From Monomorium pharaonis (lineage: Eukaryota > Arthropoda > Insecta > Hymenoptera > Formicidae): DNA of 64,000 bases. The number at the start of each line of letters is the position of its first letter. The stretch's first letter is position 1. The stretch spans positions 7,207,001-7,271,000 of the forward strand of contig NC_050475.1 of the NCBI RefSeq assembly GCF_013373865.1, in the 5' to 3' direction. The position numbers were made by a program, and so were the translations under genes. Under the pieces are notes generated by a model that was given only the letters and a program-made list of their open reading frames with translations, was not told where the DNA came from and did not search any database. Below are positions 38,954-50,262 of this stretch, one piece after another.

Positions 38954-39051
38954 AACGCGTATCGCGTAACCAATGAATTTACAACGATTGACATTTCGGT
39001 TGAAACATTTTAAAAGAATGAACGATATGATTGGTTACGCGATACGCATTA
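38953..39051. mobile_element. MITE J, palindromic
   Basis: 99 bp. The arms TAA(C/T)GCGTATCGCGTAACCAAT are inverted at the two ends. CCAAT lies at 38970-38974 and ATTGG at 39030-39034. It directly abuts element I. Confidence 0.82.
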
Positions 39052-39097
39052 CGGGAAAAATACGTGCCATGGGAGACCCCATTTGAATCTCATGTTG

Positions 39098-39244
39098 GGA
39101 CTCTAGGGAGCGCCCCGATTGACCACGTTGCAATTGACCACAACCATTTACAGCAATGAATGCTTAGAGTTTTTCCGTTGGACCGCCAATTAGAAAAGCG
39201 GTGGTCAATTGGGACGTGGTCAATTGGGGCGCTCCCGGACTCTA
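39098..39244. mobile_element. MITE K, hAT-like with 8-bp target duplication
   Basis: The 131-bp element 39106-39236 has termini GGGAGCGCCCCGATTGACCA and inverse. It is bounded by exact 8-bp direct repeats GGACTCTA at 39098-39105 and 39237-39244. An 8-bp target duplication is the signature of the hAT superfamily. The interior has CCAAT at 39186-39190. No transposase, so mobilisation must be in trans. Confidence 0.9.
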
Positions 39245-39784
39245 GCAGTCCAGCCCAATATTTAGAGTTTTATATATCTGTCTTTTATTTCTTTTTTTCT
39301 TTCTCATTTTTTTCTTTTTGAAGTAATTATTTTGTATATATAATGTAAATATAATTTATATAAATATATATAAATGTGTATATAAATTTTTACGTTTTAT
39401 GTGTTACAAAAATATCTTATCGTCTGTGTATGGTTGATTTTACGTCTTATAATTATTGATTTTTTTGTTATAATATAAGAGACTTTAGAAATTTACTGTT
39501 TTATATATTATTTGTATTCCATAAGAAAATTAAAATTGTAGGTTGTTTTATACTTTTATTCCTGGATTGAAAAAAAGCTTTTTTAATATACAAGCAAACA
39601 TTTTAAATAACAAATCTTATTAATAATTATAAATAAAAGTGATTTAAATTAAAAATGTAATAGTACATAATTTCTATAAAATAAATATTTGCAACATACA
39701 AATTTTGCGCGCGTAAATATAGCCTAGTAAAAAATAATTTTAGGTTACTTCAGTGCTATATGTTGGCGACCATATTGTTAAATA

Positions 39785-39944
39785 ATGTGGCCACCCTGTG
39801 TTCTTGGACGCGAATTACTCCATTTTGCTTTTCCACGTGGATTCATTGGGATGTATAGACTTTTTATCGACAGTTTGCTCTTTATTTTGTACATTTCAAT
39901 GTGACTTGTGTGAATTATCTGTCTACTGTCTTCTAATTTTTACG
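39785..39944 (+). other. Candidate 5' UTR exon of eIF3g
   Basis: The eIF3g coding exon is preceded by a splice acceptor at 42264, so a leader exon must exist upstream. A good donor (TACG, then GTAAGA) sits at 39945. The sequence before it contains a pyrimidine tract GCTTTTCC, like the TCT-type starts of translation genes. Intron length would be about 2.3 kb. The exon start is a guess. Confidence 0.3.
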
Positions 39945-40508
39945 GTAAGACATTCGATAATGAGTTTTATTCCTTTGATATTTTTTTAATCTTTTGTATT
40001 TTCTAAATATTGAGTTTACACATTTACAGAGTTAACTATGCTGATATAATGATATAACGCATATTTCTTTTATCTTGACCCATTCGACTAGATTTTACGC
40101 GGTCTCTTTTAGTAAAAATCTTTGATAATTTAAGTGAACGTGTAGTTTTTAAAAATCCGTAATCATCTCTACAGAGTAGTATAGGTTAGACTGTTCACAT
40201 TTTACATGAGCAGTTCAGGTCTTTATTCTGTACCTAGAGCCAATGATTTAATTACTAACAATGTCCCAAATATTGGTAATCCATTCTTAAATGGTTTTCT
40301 GGATATATGAATTATATAGAATTGCATTTAATTGTACTTAAATTCTTAAGTTGTCTACTTATGGAAATGAGTAATTTTAAATAAAAATTAACAGAAAGTA
40401 TTACCGAAACTGTTTTATTTAATAATATAAACTTTAAAATAAGTGGAAGAAGCAAAATATTGAAACACAAAAATATCAAGAACTTCTTGGGTCTGTTTGC
40501 GTCACTTT

Positions 40509-40611
40509 TCATGACATGCTTCTATTCACCTCAATGTACTTCAATATGTTGATTTTGATGACGCCAACCTATTAGAGTGCATTGGAGTGAGTAGGAGCAT
40601 GTCAGGGCATG
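40509..40611. mobile_element. Short imperfect palindrome, MITE-like
   Basis: CATGACATGCTTCTATTCAC at the left is mirrored by CTGACATGCTCCTACTCAC on the other strand, with CTCAATGTACT / TCCAATGCACT continuing. It lies in the presumed first intron of eIF3g. Confidence 0.55.
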
Positions 40612-42266
40612 ACGACGCGAACAATGTTCAATTTTTAAAACATTAAGTGTTAACACATTATGTTTTAATATAAATTACAATTCAATGTTATACATGATTG
40701 CTAAAGATGGCTTAAAATGGAACCAAATGTCACACATTTTGATTTTGTTTTAAGCAATCTTAAGTAGTCATACAATAATCTTGAAGTTATTAACTTTGAG
40801 ATAATTTGAGAACATTAAACCAAAATAAATTCCAAATTGATCCAAAATAATAAGACATTTCACTTTCTTTCCTGCCAATGTACTTTAACTTCAATCTAGA
40901 TATTTAATTTACTTTTTATTCTTTTTAATTCTTACATAGAATTAGAAAAAGATGAGAAGTATGTTAAAGTAAAATGAAAATTAGTTGATATTAGTATGAA
41001 TGTACATTAAAGAATCTTTAATTGGTATGTTGGTTCTTTGTGGTCAGTAATGTCTTGCTTGAAATTAATTAAAAAATAAGTTTTATTTTTTTTTGTAGTA
41101 CATATAACGTATTTGATATAGAATAAGGAATGTAAGCAATTTTAGAAAAGTCTTGACCTACACATGTGCACCTTTTACCCATTTTAATAGATTCATTGTT
41201 AATCTATAAAGACAAAATTTTATAACGTAAGCAATAGTAGTCTATTATCAACATTTTTGTTACAATATTAATCATTTCTGTCATATATATAATATTAACA
41301 CAACATTTTATCAATTTTAAAGAATATTGTTATACTATATTTTAATCAATACATGTTAAATCATAATTTAATAGTCTTAGCTTGTCAATAAATGCATAAA
41401 CAACAATAGGCTATTATAATTTTGTGTTTCTCATATATGCAATATTATTAATTATATTTAATATTTTATTTTTTAATTAAAAAAAGAATCGTCACCGAGT
41501 TTTTTAGTCAATTGATATTAAATTATAATTTAAGAGATTTACCCTGTAAAGAAATATGTTAAATATATTAATACTGTTTTTAATAGGTTAAAAAGAGGTG
41601 GAGTATACCGTATAATTTTGTATCTAATTTGTTTCAGCATTTACATTTTCTGGCTCTAATAGTGTTTCATTTATTATAAAAATAAGATGACTGACGATTC
41701 TTTAACGGGTTAAGTATGATGGTGTTTATGTTAATGCAAAAATGTGTAAAACATCAATTATGTGTTACATAATATTTGATTTTAAAATATTAAAATTTTC
41801 AAGATAAATGTATGTTGGTATGTATTTTTCAGACTATTTTTAGACGTGTTATAATTCACCATCAGATTTTAGGATACATTTATATTTATTTATTTTTATA
41901 TATTCTGATTTTTATATTCTGATATATATTCTTTTTTTGTTATTCTTTAAATGTCTTATATTTATAATATTTTATATTACATACAATAATGGAACCTTTA
42001 TCTTAAAAATTTGATTCTAAATTCTAGCAAGAATTGCAATTTATCTAAAATAGGGATTTTAACTGACTTTATAAAATAATATACAGACAAATAAACAGAA
42101 TGGAATAAATTCAAATACGATACTTTCATAGAAAATAATTTATAAAAAGTAATTGCCCCTTGATATTTTAAAACTTGATGTTTACACATATTGTATATGC
42201 ATTTACATGTTTTAAAACTAGTATTTGTGCATTTGTATGTATTATAATGTTATATAACTTGCAGAG

Positions 42267-43642
42267 ATGCCTGTTGCACAAAATGAAGTCAAATCCAGCT
42301 GGGCTGATGAAGTCGAAGAAGAGGGAGGAGCGCTACCCGCGCCCACGGAAGTCTACGAAAACGGCATGAAAATTCTCACAGAGTACAAGTACAATCAGGA
42401 CAACAAAAAAGTTAAGGTTGTACGTGTCTACAAGATCGAGCGGCGTATAGTGTCCAAAACGATTGCCGAACGTAAGAATTGGGCGAAGTTCGGCGATTCC
42501 GCTGATGACAGGCCTGGACCTAATCCAGCCACCACTGTCGGCGGTGAAGACGTCTTTATGCAGTTTATATCTAGTAAAGAAGAGGAGAACAAAGTAGAAG
42601 AAGATTCTCTAGATAAATTAAAAAGTATGGGCGATAAGGGAGTCGTCAAATGTCGTAACTGTAACGGCGATCACTGGACATCTAAATGTCCATATAAAGA
42701 TACTGTTCTCGCTGGTGGTAAGTTATATATATTACAGAAGTTAGAATTCATATAAATAAAGCTTGATACACATTTGGCCCTAGCCAAATGTTATGCATCG
42801 GACTTTATAAGTGAGCCTACTGTTACGTGTTTTTTTCTTTACGCTTTGTGCGTGCGTGCTTATTTATTATATTATATAAATAGAAAATATTGTATAAAAT
42901 TTTTTAATTAAAATTTAAAATTTCTTGTTAAATAAGAGAAGAAATAAAGTATCTATTACGGTTGAAGCTGGATCTTGGTTTCTTTCAGAAAAACAAAATC
43001 CAGTCTCAATTATGCTACGCATTTTTTTTATTTATTTGTATGATTACATTTATGTGTAGTTAAGGGGATCCTAAAGTTATTGTTCAAATTATTAATTGTT
43101 TAATAAATTAAATTTACAAACTAAATGCATGGAGCCACATGTTACCACACAATAAATAAATATCAAATGACGCTTTTTTTTTTTTTTTTTTTTTTAATAA
43201 AAATTAAATGTTAAAATATTCTCTTTCAGGGAAAGTACCAGACGACAAGAAACCTCTCGTCAATACAGGAGTACCCGGTGCAATGGCTGAACTTAAGCCA
43301 CAGGGTGGCAAGTACGTACCACCTGGTATGCGCGAGGGTGGCAACAAACGTGGCGACTCGATGCAAATGCAGAGACGCGACGACACGACCGCCATACGTA
43401 TTTCCAATCTCTCACAGAGCACTACAGATGCAGATCTGGACGAGCTTGTGAAACCATTCGGTTCTGTAGTGAAGCAGTTTCTTGCCAAAGAGAAACTCTC
43501 CAATCTCTGCAAGGGTTTCGCATATGTACATTTTAAACATAGAGCCGACGCCGCAAGAGCAATTGCTACTCTGGATGGTTACGGTTACGATCATCTAATT
43601 CTGAGCGTCGAATGGTCGAAACCACAAGTTCAGAATAATTAA
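42267..43642 (+). CDS. eIF3g: Eukaryotic translation initiation factor 3 subunit G, two coding exons, 287 aa
   Basis: RNA-binding subunit of cytoplasmic eIF3, which acts in 43S scanning and reinitiation. Coding exons are 42267-42717 and 43230-43642; the donor GTAAGT follows GCTGGTG and the acceptor is TTTCAG. Codon 151 is split G/GG and the frame is open to the stop. Residues 1-150 carry the eIF3g N-terminal domain (WADEVEEEGG, ERKNWAKFGDS) and a zinc knuckle C129-x2-C132-x3-H136-x4-C141 followed by PYKD. Residues about 204-284 are an RRM with RNP2 IRISNL and RNP1 KGFAYVHF. The length lies between fly and human eIF3g. An acceptor TTGCAG ends two bases before the ATG, so at least one 5' UTR exon lies upstream. 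AATAAA at 43878-43883 is a candidate poly(A) signal about 235 nt past the stop. Confidence 0.97.
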
Positions 43643-45350
43643 AACTAAATGCAAACGACGAGTGAGGCAGCATGGACAGAAATATGAATTTAGTTCAACT
43701 GAAAGAAATCCTCTATGGAAATCCTACGACATACGAACTGTATTTGTGCGTAAATCTATATTCTTATGATATCAAATGTAGAAAGACAATAGTGGTCTGT
43801 ATTCTCATTTAATTATAAATGTCAGATTTTTAATTAGATTTACGTTATATATTTATTTAATATGTTTAATTATGTATAATAAAAATTCCTACCAGAAATA
43901 TACCTGCAAATACAGACCGCGAATTCTCTATCGTTATTTTATATTTTAAAATTTATGTACATTAAGTAAGCGTATAAATATGTAAATGTATAATACATAT
44001 ATTTACTTATTTATATAAAAATATATTAAATACGTATTATATATTTATCACATCGTAAGTATATAGTATGTATTTAGTATATAATGTATATCTTATAATA
44101 AATTTATAGTAAAAAAGAGATAGTAAACGGGAAGCTTATTCTTCATAATTTTACATTCTATTATACTGTAAAATCTTTTCTGATGATATTGCACCTTCCA
44201 GTCTATTGATTCAAAACTACTCTGTTTACTCGTATAAAAATAATTATATCAATAGATGAATTATCTATCTTTATATTCTGAGAATCGATTGAAAAATATA
44301 TAAATTCTTACACGACGAACTGATTTTCTTAACTTCTATAGTCTTAATTACTTGCAAAACAATTTTAGAGAAGAAAAAATGTGAAGAAAACTTATTATGT
44401 ATTAAAATCTATTAAGTCTATCGGGATGAAACAAAGTTGGATGAGTTAGATCTGGAACTTCGTTTATATTAACATTAAAAGTATAAATCGCTTAGCATAG
44501 ACAGTTTTATTTCAATATATTACATAGATTATATTGAATCACAATGAATGTAATTACATTTGAATCTGGCCACGTGTGGCCGCATTATGAGTGGAGTTAG
44601 GTACATATTTCCAGAATCGTAACGTTATGTCTAATACAACCTTACACAATGGCTTATAGAAGACTCCTTGAAAGGTACATCCATCGCGCTAATTACAATA
44701 TAATACATCATTCTTCATTCTTATCCTTCATTCGTCATTCGTATTTTCTTTTTACTATCAGCGACGACACGTGTTGCTGTTATCGAATAATAGGCCACGA
44801 CTCGTGTAATTCTGAGAGAAAAAAATATTGAGGACAAATCGATGACCGCTAAACAATTGAAGATTGTCGTTGAAAATTGTGAATGGTATGAAACATCACA
44901 TGCAACTTGTGTTTAACACATTATTCTGCTCGTATAATAAATATAGAACACCCTGTAATAACCGCAATTATTTGCGAATATGTATAGTCATCAGTAAAAA
45001 TCAGTCAGTAAATGCATGATTAAAATTAATATTTTTTGGATTTACATGTAAAGTACATCACGTTGCATGTAAAGTAGTTTGAAGTATTTCGAGAAAAAAA
45101 TGCATATTTTCTATATGTAGTAAATTGATAATAAAATTGATGTATTAGAATAATGTATAAATGGGAAACTTAGGTAAAAACTGAATTAATTTCCGCAATT
45201 CTTCCAAGTGCCCGTCAATCTGTGTTTCGTTTAAATCTGTTTTCCTTTTTGGTCCGACCGGTAGCCTACTTGGTCACACAGATTAAGAAAATTGTCATCA
45301 CTTGTCGTCGGAAGGTAAACGAGGGATGCTAGGTCCAGCGGTGAGCTTTA
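43643..45350. other. Convergent gap between eIF3g and Dbx; 3' UTRs
   Basis: AT-rich, with poly(A)-signal-like hexamers on both strands (plus 43878; minus candidate at 44516-44521). No ORF of interest. Confidence 0.55.
43878..43883 (+). terminator. Candidate poly(A) signal of eIF3g
   Basis: AATAAA about 235 nt after the eIF3g stop codon, in AT-rich DNA. Further AATAAA-like sites lie near 44095, so alternative ends are possible. Confidence 0.45.
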
Positions 45351-45593
45351 TCACGTGACATTGATCTCCTCATCCTCTTCGTTCTCCGTTTGTTCCTCGG
45401 GCCTTTGCGGACTCGTGAGCGGGCTTACATCACTCAGGTCCATCCTCGGTCGATCCCCGTCGGCGTCGCTCAGATCCGGATTCGGATTGTTCTTGTTTGG
45501 TAACGTTTGCTCGCGCGAGCCGCCGGTCGCAAGCAGCTCCCGCTCCTTACTATTTCGCCACTTCATGCGTCGATTTTGAAACCAAATCTTTAC
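45351..45593 (-). CDS. Dbx: Dbx homeobox gene, last coding exon (partial)
   Basis: The exon begins at homeodomain residue 45 after a TTTGCAG acceptor and reads VKIWFQNRRMKW, the DNA-recognition helix with W48, F49, N51 and R53. It continues WRNSKERELLATGG, then REQTLPNK and NPDLSD, which are hallmarks of the Dbx (developing brain homeobox) family of neural progenitor repressors. An acidic tail ends EEDEEINVT. It supplies 80 residues plus stop. The frame stays open into the intron up to an upstream ATG at 45647, but that start is an artefact: the splice site and family alignment fix the exon boundary. The exon with homeodomain residues 1-44 was not found between here and the window end, so the intron is probably at least 18 kb. 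The gene converges with eIF3g. Confidence 0.94.
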   Translation of the reverse strand, partial: VKIWFQNRRMKWRNSKERELLATGGSREQTLPNKNNPNPDLSDADGDRPRMDLSDVSPLTSPQRPEEQTENEEDEEINVT

Positions 45594-45858
45594 CTGCAAA
45601 TGTATTAATCCATTACCAACATGCCATAAAAGATATGACTTATTCATAATTTATTGAATAATATATCAATCGCAAATGTTTATTCTAAATAAGAATGAAA
45701 AGTTTAAGTTGTACTTCATCATTTATATGTTTACATTTAGTGACAAAAATATGAAATAAATAAGAAATTTGCATTGTAGACTTTAGTCTTGTTTTTTAAA
45801 AAATTGATTTTTAACAGATTATCTTGGTTTTTGCTTGCTAATAAGAAATATGTTAATT

Positions 45859-45862
<4 letters not shown>

Positions 45863-45896
<34 letters not shown>
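45863..45896. repeat. (TA)n microsatellite in Dbx intron
   Basis: About 17 TA units, 270 bp upstream of the Dbx exon. Confidence 0.95.
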
Positions 45897-45900
<4 letters not shown>

Positions 45901-46721
45901 TTGCCATTATTATAAAGATTAAACAATTTTATAGTCTATAAAGTTTCCCAAACGTACCATCACAAATTTTATTACAATGATATTAACGTAAGTTTGATTA
46001 ATAATAGTAAAATAGTAATATGAATAATATGAGTAATTTTTATTGCACACACAAAATATGAATAAATAGTAAAATAAAGTAATAATTAATATGAGTAAAA
46101 ATTATGTCCACATTAAAAGTAAAAAAGTAAATTTTATGTCGATGTCCTTATCTCTTTCCATCATTATTGTTAGTTATTATTATATAAATATTTGATTGAT
46201 TATTCTCTCTCGATAAAATATTAAAAAATCTCAGTTAATGATTCTTTGCAACTTTACATTTTGAATTATTTTAATTCATAAATTCGATACTTTCAAAGGC
46301 GATATGGTTTAAGAGACCTGTAAATCTGATTCATACGATCGGTTCGCATTTAATCGACACGCTCACATTCCGCAAATCCAAAAAGGTTTATTTTACGAAA
46401 TAACATACGCATCTTGTACAGTGCGTATCAGAGCGTATGTAATCAGTGTATGTAATCGATGAAGAGAGAAACTGTTATTTTCCCGCGTTAAGGAGCCGAT
46501 GAACAGGCCAACGTCAAATGCACACTCGAGCACCCCCGAAAGTCTCTCGCCCAACCTTGTTTCTCTCGTCCATTATGCCGTCCTGTAGTTGCCCCATTAG
46601 CCACTTTATTATACGTGTTGTACTTTGAGCGAATCATTGACCCCAGTTGCGCGGATTGATCTACCTAAGTTGCTTTCCGAATTTTCATTTGTTCGCCACC
46701 GCCGCCGCCGTGATGATGGCG

Positions 46722-46734
46722 TGCGCTTGACACC
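46722..46734 (+). promoter_or_regulatory. TGCGCTTGACACC motif 1
   Basis: First of three exact 13-mers in the presumed Dbx intron. Here it lies in a GC-rich island without the second half-motif seen in the other copies. Confidence 0.4.
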
Positions 46735-47971
46735 ATCACGGACCCACTACCTTCGGGGGGTCCGCGCTCGCTCACACGAATACAACACTTCGCGCTATCC
46801 CTGATTGATACCGCGAGACGTGGATGTTCGATAATTCGCAGACGTTTCATCGGAAACGAAAACCACTTCCGTCCAAAAGTTTGTTTTTAGAGGCGATTGC
46901 AAATCCGTTCGTTTCGATTGCGTTTTTCATTTTTTGCTCTCATTTTTTCTCTGAAGTCCCGATACGGAATCATTAAAAAGCGCGATAATATTTTGTACCG
47001 AGAATGTAAGGAGAAATTATATTGTTGATGGGAAAGTTGACAAAATTCACTTAAAGTTACTATTTAACATATTTCATGTTATTTCTCTTCTCATTTAGTA
47101 CTAATTTGTACACATTATGTAATCAAGAAATAATGAATAACATAATAAATAGACTAAATAATTATAATTATTGTAATAATTATTATAAAATGATGAATAA
47201 ATATATGTAAACATGCATGAATTGTCAAATTGTAGTAATAATCTTGTGGTGCATAATGCAGAAAACTTGATTAATTTTACAACAATATCGACTTAATTTT
47301 TATAATAATTGTAATGTATATATGTATATAAAATAAATGTAAAAGTTTTGCTAAACATGTTCAATCATAAATTTTATTTTATAAAAATAGATTAAAACTG
47401 CATCGTTAAATTATTATCAGTTACATAAAATTGGTAAAAAAAAATTATATTAATCAAACCTGATAATAACAACATAAGATAATTTGGGAATTTTTGTCTA
47501 TATTGTTCATAATTAATTTCATATTTTTATCGTAAGATAATTGTTTCAATAATTCCGTTTTAAGCAAGGATAATTAATATATTTCTGTTGTAGTTTTTTA
47601 AATGTATAATAAACATTCATCATTTTTATCTTTACACAAAACAAAAACTTCAATATACACAAAATAAAAGTAACAAACTGATCGAAAAAAACTGATTATT
47701 TATTATTATTTAAATATAATCAATTAAAAAGAAATTAAAATTAAGGCGTGAATTTATTATTGCAAATCCAAAGTTATGACTGTATGAACTATAGGTTTAA
47801 TTAGTCAAACAGGTCATTTTTTTTTGTCAGCATTAATAAAATACAACAGTTTTGTTTTCGAAAAATAAGAGGATGTTGCTTCAGGAAGTTGCTTAAATCA
47901 GTATTGATAACTTTCTTCTACGCTGTGCTTTGATGTATAAACGCACGTGTGCATTTTAAAATAAATTATTT

Positions 47972-47993
47972 CGTGTGTGTGTGTGTGTGTGTG
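47972..47993. repeat. (GT)n microsatellite
   Basis: Eleven GT units in AT-rich DNA. Confidence 0.9.
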
Positions 47994-48743
47994 ATCCAAT
48001 TCTTTAAAAAGTTTTTTCGCGTTACACGCATAAATAATCTTTTATCCTGAGTTCCGATGCAAATTACAGATCGTCTAAAGTGGGCGCGAAATAAAATCAT
48101 TATATGAAAAATCAAGAATAACTGAATAATACACTTAAAAATCGCAGAGATTGCGCGTCACGTGCTACAAGTAATTTCATTAAATATAATATGCATTTCT
48201 CTCTAATTATTTCTGCAAATTAATTAAAATTGTGATTTATATAAATCGAGGTATTAAAAAAAAAACCGCGAAAAAACTTGATGAAAAAATATTTCGTCCC
48301 GCGAAGCATTGTGGAACGACAGAGCGGCGATCAGACAGGGCGGGACGTATCGCTCTTTGGCCGTGCATAATTTAACGGTCCTCTCGTAACTCGGTGAAAA
48401 AAAAAAATTTTATAATTTTTTCCCCCCCTGGAGTGTTTCACGCGCCGGTGGACGATGGGCCGGGATGACGCGGGCAAAATTTTCGACACTTTCGCAACGT
48501 ATATCTTATTCGGCGCACGCAACGCATTCGGCCGGGCGCGGTGCGTGCATTTGACACCGCGCGCCATCATTAATACCGGCCCTCGACCTAGAGAGATTGA
48601 AATTTAATGTAATTTATTATTTTTTAATATATCCCATGAAAACGTTTTACGCGGATATTTTCGATGCACGCATCCCTCCCTCCCCCCCTCCCCCCCCGTC
48701 CCGTCCCCGGTGTCCCGGTCACTCGAGGGAGGAGGCAGGCGTG

Positions 48744-48791
48744 TGCGCTTGACACCGCGCGAGCTAAAACGGGTTTTGACGCGTTAATGTG
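48744..48791 (+). promoter_or_regulatory. Bipartite motif TGCGCTTGACACC-N20-TGACGCGTTAAT
   Basis: The 13-mer at 48744-48756 is followed 20 bp later by TGACGCGTTAATGTG. It lies in a CpG-rich island. A related TTGACACCGCGCG lies at 48551-48563, about 190 bp upstream. Probable regulatory DNA by analogy with the copy at 51633; binding protein unknown. Confidence 0.45.
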
Positions 48792-49790
48792 TTTTTCCGC
48801 TTTATAGCGAGATCGCCGGGGATCGGCCGCGCATTGAGAAAGGAGCCACGGCCATGAGCGCATATGCAGCGCTCGTCGAGCAGACTTGTTTACACGAACG
48901 CCATTCAAAGCGCGGACGGCCGCGATCATAATCGTGCATCGTTAATCGCCGAGCCTCTGTAATAAAGGCAGCTTTCATTCCGCCGCTTGAAATAGCACGA
49001 TTCATCCGCGTTTAATTATCATTATTAATTAGGTACATACGTACACGTATCCCGTGGACGTTCGAGCCGCCACCGCGATAAAGAGCTTCTAATAAAGAGT
49101 AATTATTGTAATATCTGCAAATTATAGAGGACTCCTGTAACATATTCGAGTGGAAAATATCTGGACGTGACGAAAAAAAATTTTATTGATATTGTTATAA
49201 CGAGACTCTCTTTAATCCGTTATTATTTATTTCTATAAAATCCTGTTAAATACTGTGCGAGTTTTGAAATGAAGGATTGAAGAGAAACATGATTTATTAT
49301 CAAAAGTTAAAAGAGTATGGTTACTGAAACATTAAATAAACGCGGTTTTTCCATTAAAACATTAAGAAGGTAAAAGAAAACGGTATAAAGTAATTGCTTT
49401 TGAAGTTACGAAGAAGTTTTTTTTTAAGATCGCGATATCAATCTCTTACGGATTATAAGCCCGTCATATTCATTATTCGCGAATTATTATCGCGAGGGCT
49501 GCTCGTTAAGTGCCAAAACAAGTAATAAAATCATTAATGTAAACGTATTCGCGTACCCGCGATCCGTCCCGGCATCATTAGAGACCTCAACGCGACACTA
49601 ATAATTCTATCAATTACATGATTTGTTTTATCGGTGTAACGCGCTGACTCGCCGCTCGTCCAATTGCGTGTCAATAATATTTGTAGCATTTATACCTAAC
49701 GCTTGTAATATTGCAGAATACGCGTTTAACCAGAAGTCAATCACAGTTCACACGCACGTAGTGCCGAAATCAATTCATCGCGAATTACGG

Positions 49791-49870
49791 CGAATTTGAT
49801 TGTAGTTGTTGATAGAAATACGGCTGATAGAAATCCGTTACGAAATTTCGTAATAAATATTAAATTTCAC
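49791..49870 (+). repeat. Dispersed repeat, copy 1
   Basis: Shares TTTGATT(G/A)TAGTTG and TACGAAATTTCGTAA / CGTAACAAATAT phrases with the copies at 50164 and 51187. Most diverged of the three. Confidence 0.6.
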
Positions 49871-50076
49871 AGGCGGCAAAAGATAAAGAAATCTTAATGC
49901 TAGCATTACAATCTGTAGCGTAAAAAATCATAAACAATTTATACACTCGAATAACTCGTTATTATTTCAGTCTTGCGAAAATTTTTTATCGCAGGATATT
50001 TTGATAATACTCAAATTAAATTAAAATTTATTTAAATTAGAATATTTAAATATAAAATCTTATTTTAACTTCTACA

Positions 50077-50145
50077 ATCATAAATATTAATAATAAAATT
50101 ATAACCAATTTCATTGGTTATAATTTTATTATTAATATTTATGAT
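50077..50145. repeat. Perfect 69-bp palindrome
   Basis: Arms of 33 bp at 50077-50109 and 50113-50145 are exact inverse complements around a 3-base centre TTC. Almost pure A/T apart from CC/GG near the centre. Adjacent to a copy of a dispersed repeat. Confidence 0.95.
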
Positions 50146-50163
50146 AGCATTGACACAAATCAC

Positions 50164-50262
50164 ATTGAATTTGATTATAGTTGCTGACAGAAATTCCACT
50201 ATCGATGAAATTTCGTAACAAATATCAAATGTCATATTAGATAGATATATTACCATAAATTT
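50164..50262 (+). repeat. Dispersed repeat, copy 2
   Basis: TATAGTTGCTGACAGAAATT, CCACTATCGATGAAATTTCG and ATGTCATATTAGA occur here and, inverted, at 51187-51291. Confidence 0.8.

Larger units (their letters stand above)
39245..42264. other. AT-rich DNA upstream of eIF3g, probably its promoter and first intron
   Basis: Very AT-rich with only short frames. It contains the candidate leader exon near 39.8-39.94 kb and a small palindrome at 40509-40611. It ends in the acceptor before the eIF3g ATG. Confidence 0.5.

Noticed and set aside
45594..45647. ATG upstream of the Dbx exon in the same frame
   Set aside because: It lies in the intron; the acceptor and the homeodomain alignment place the exon start at 45593.
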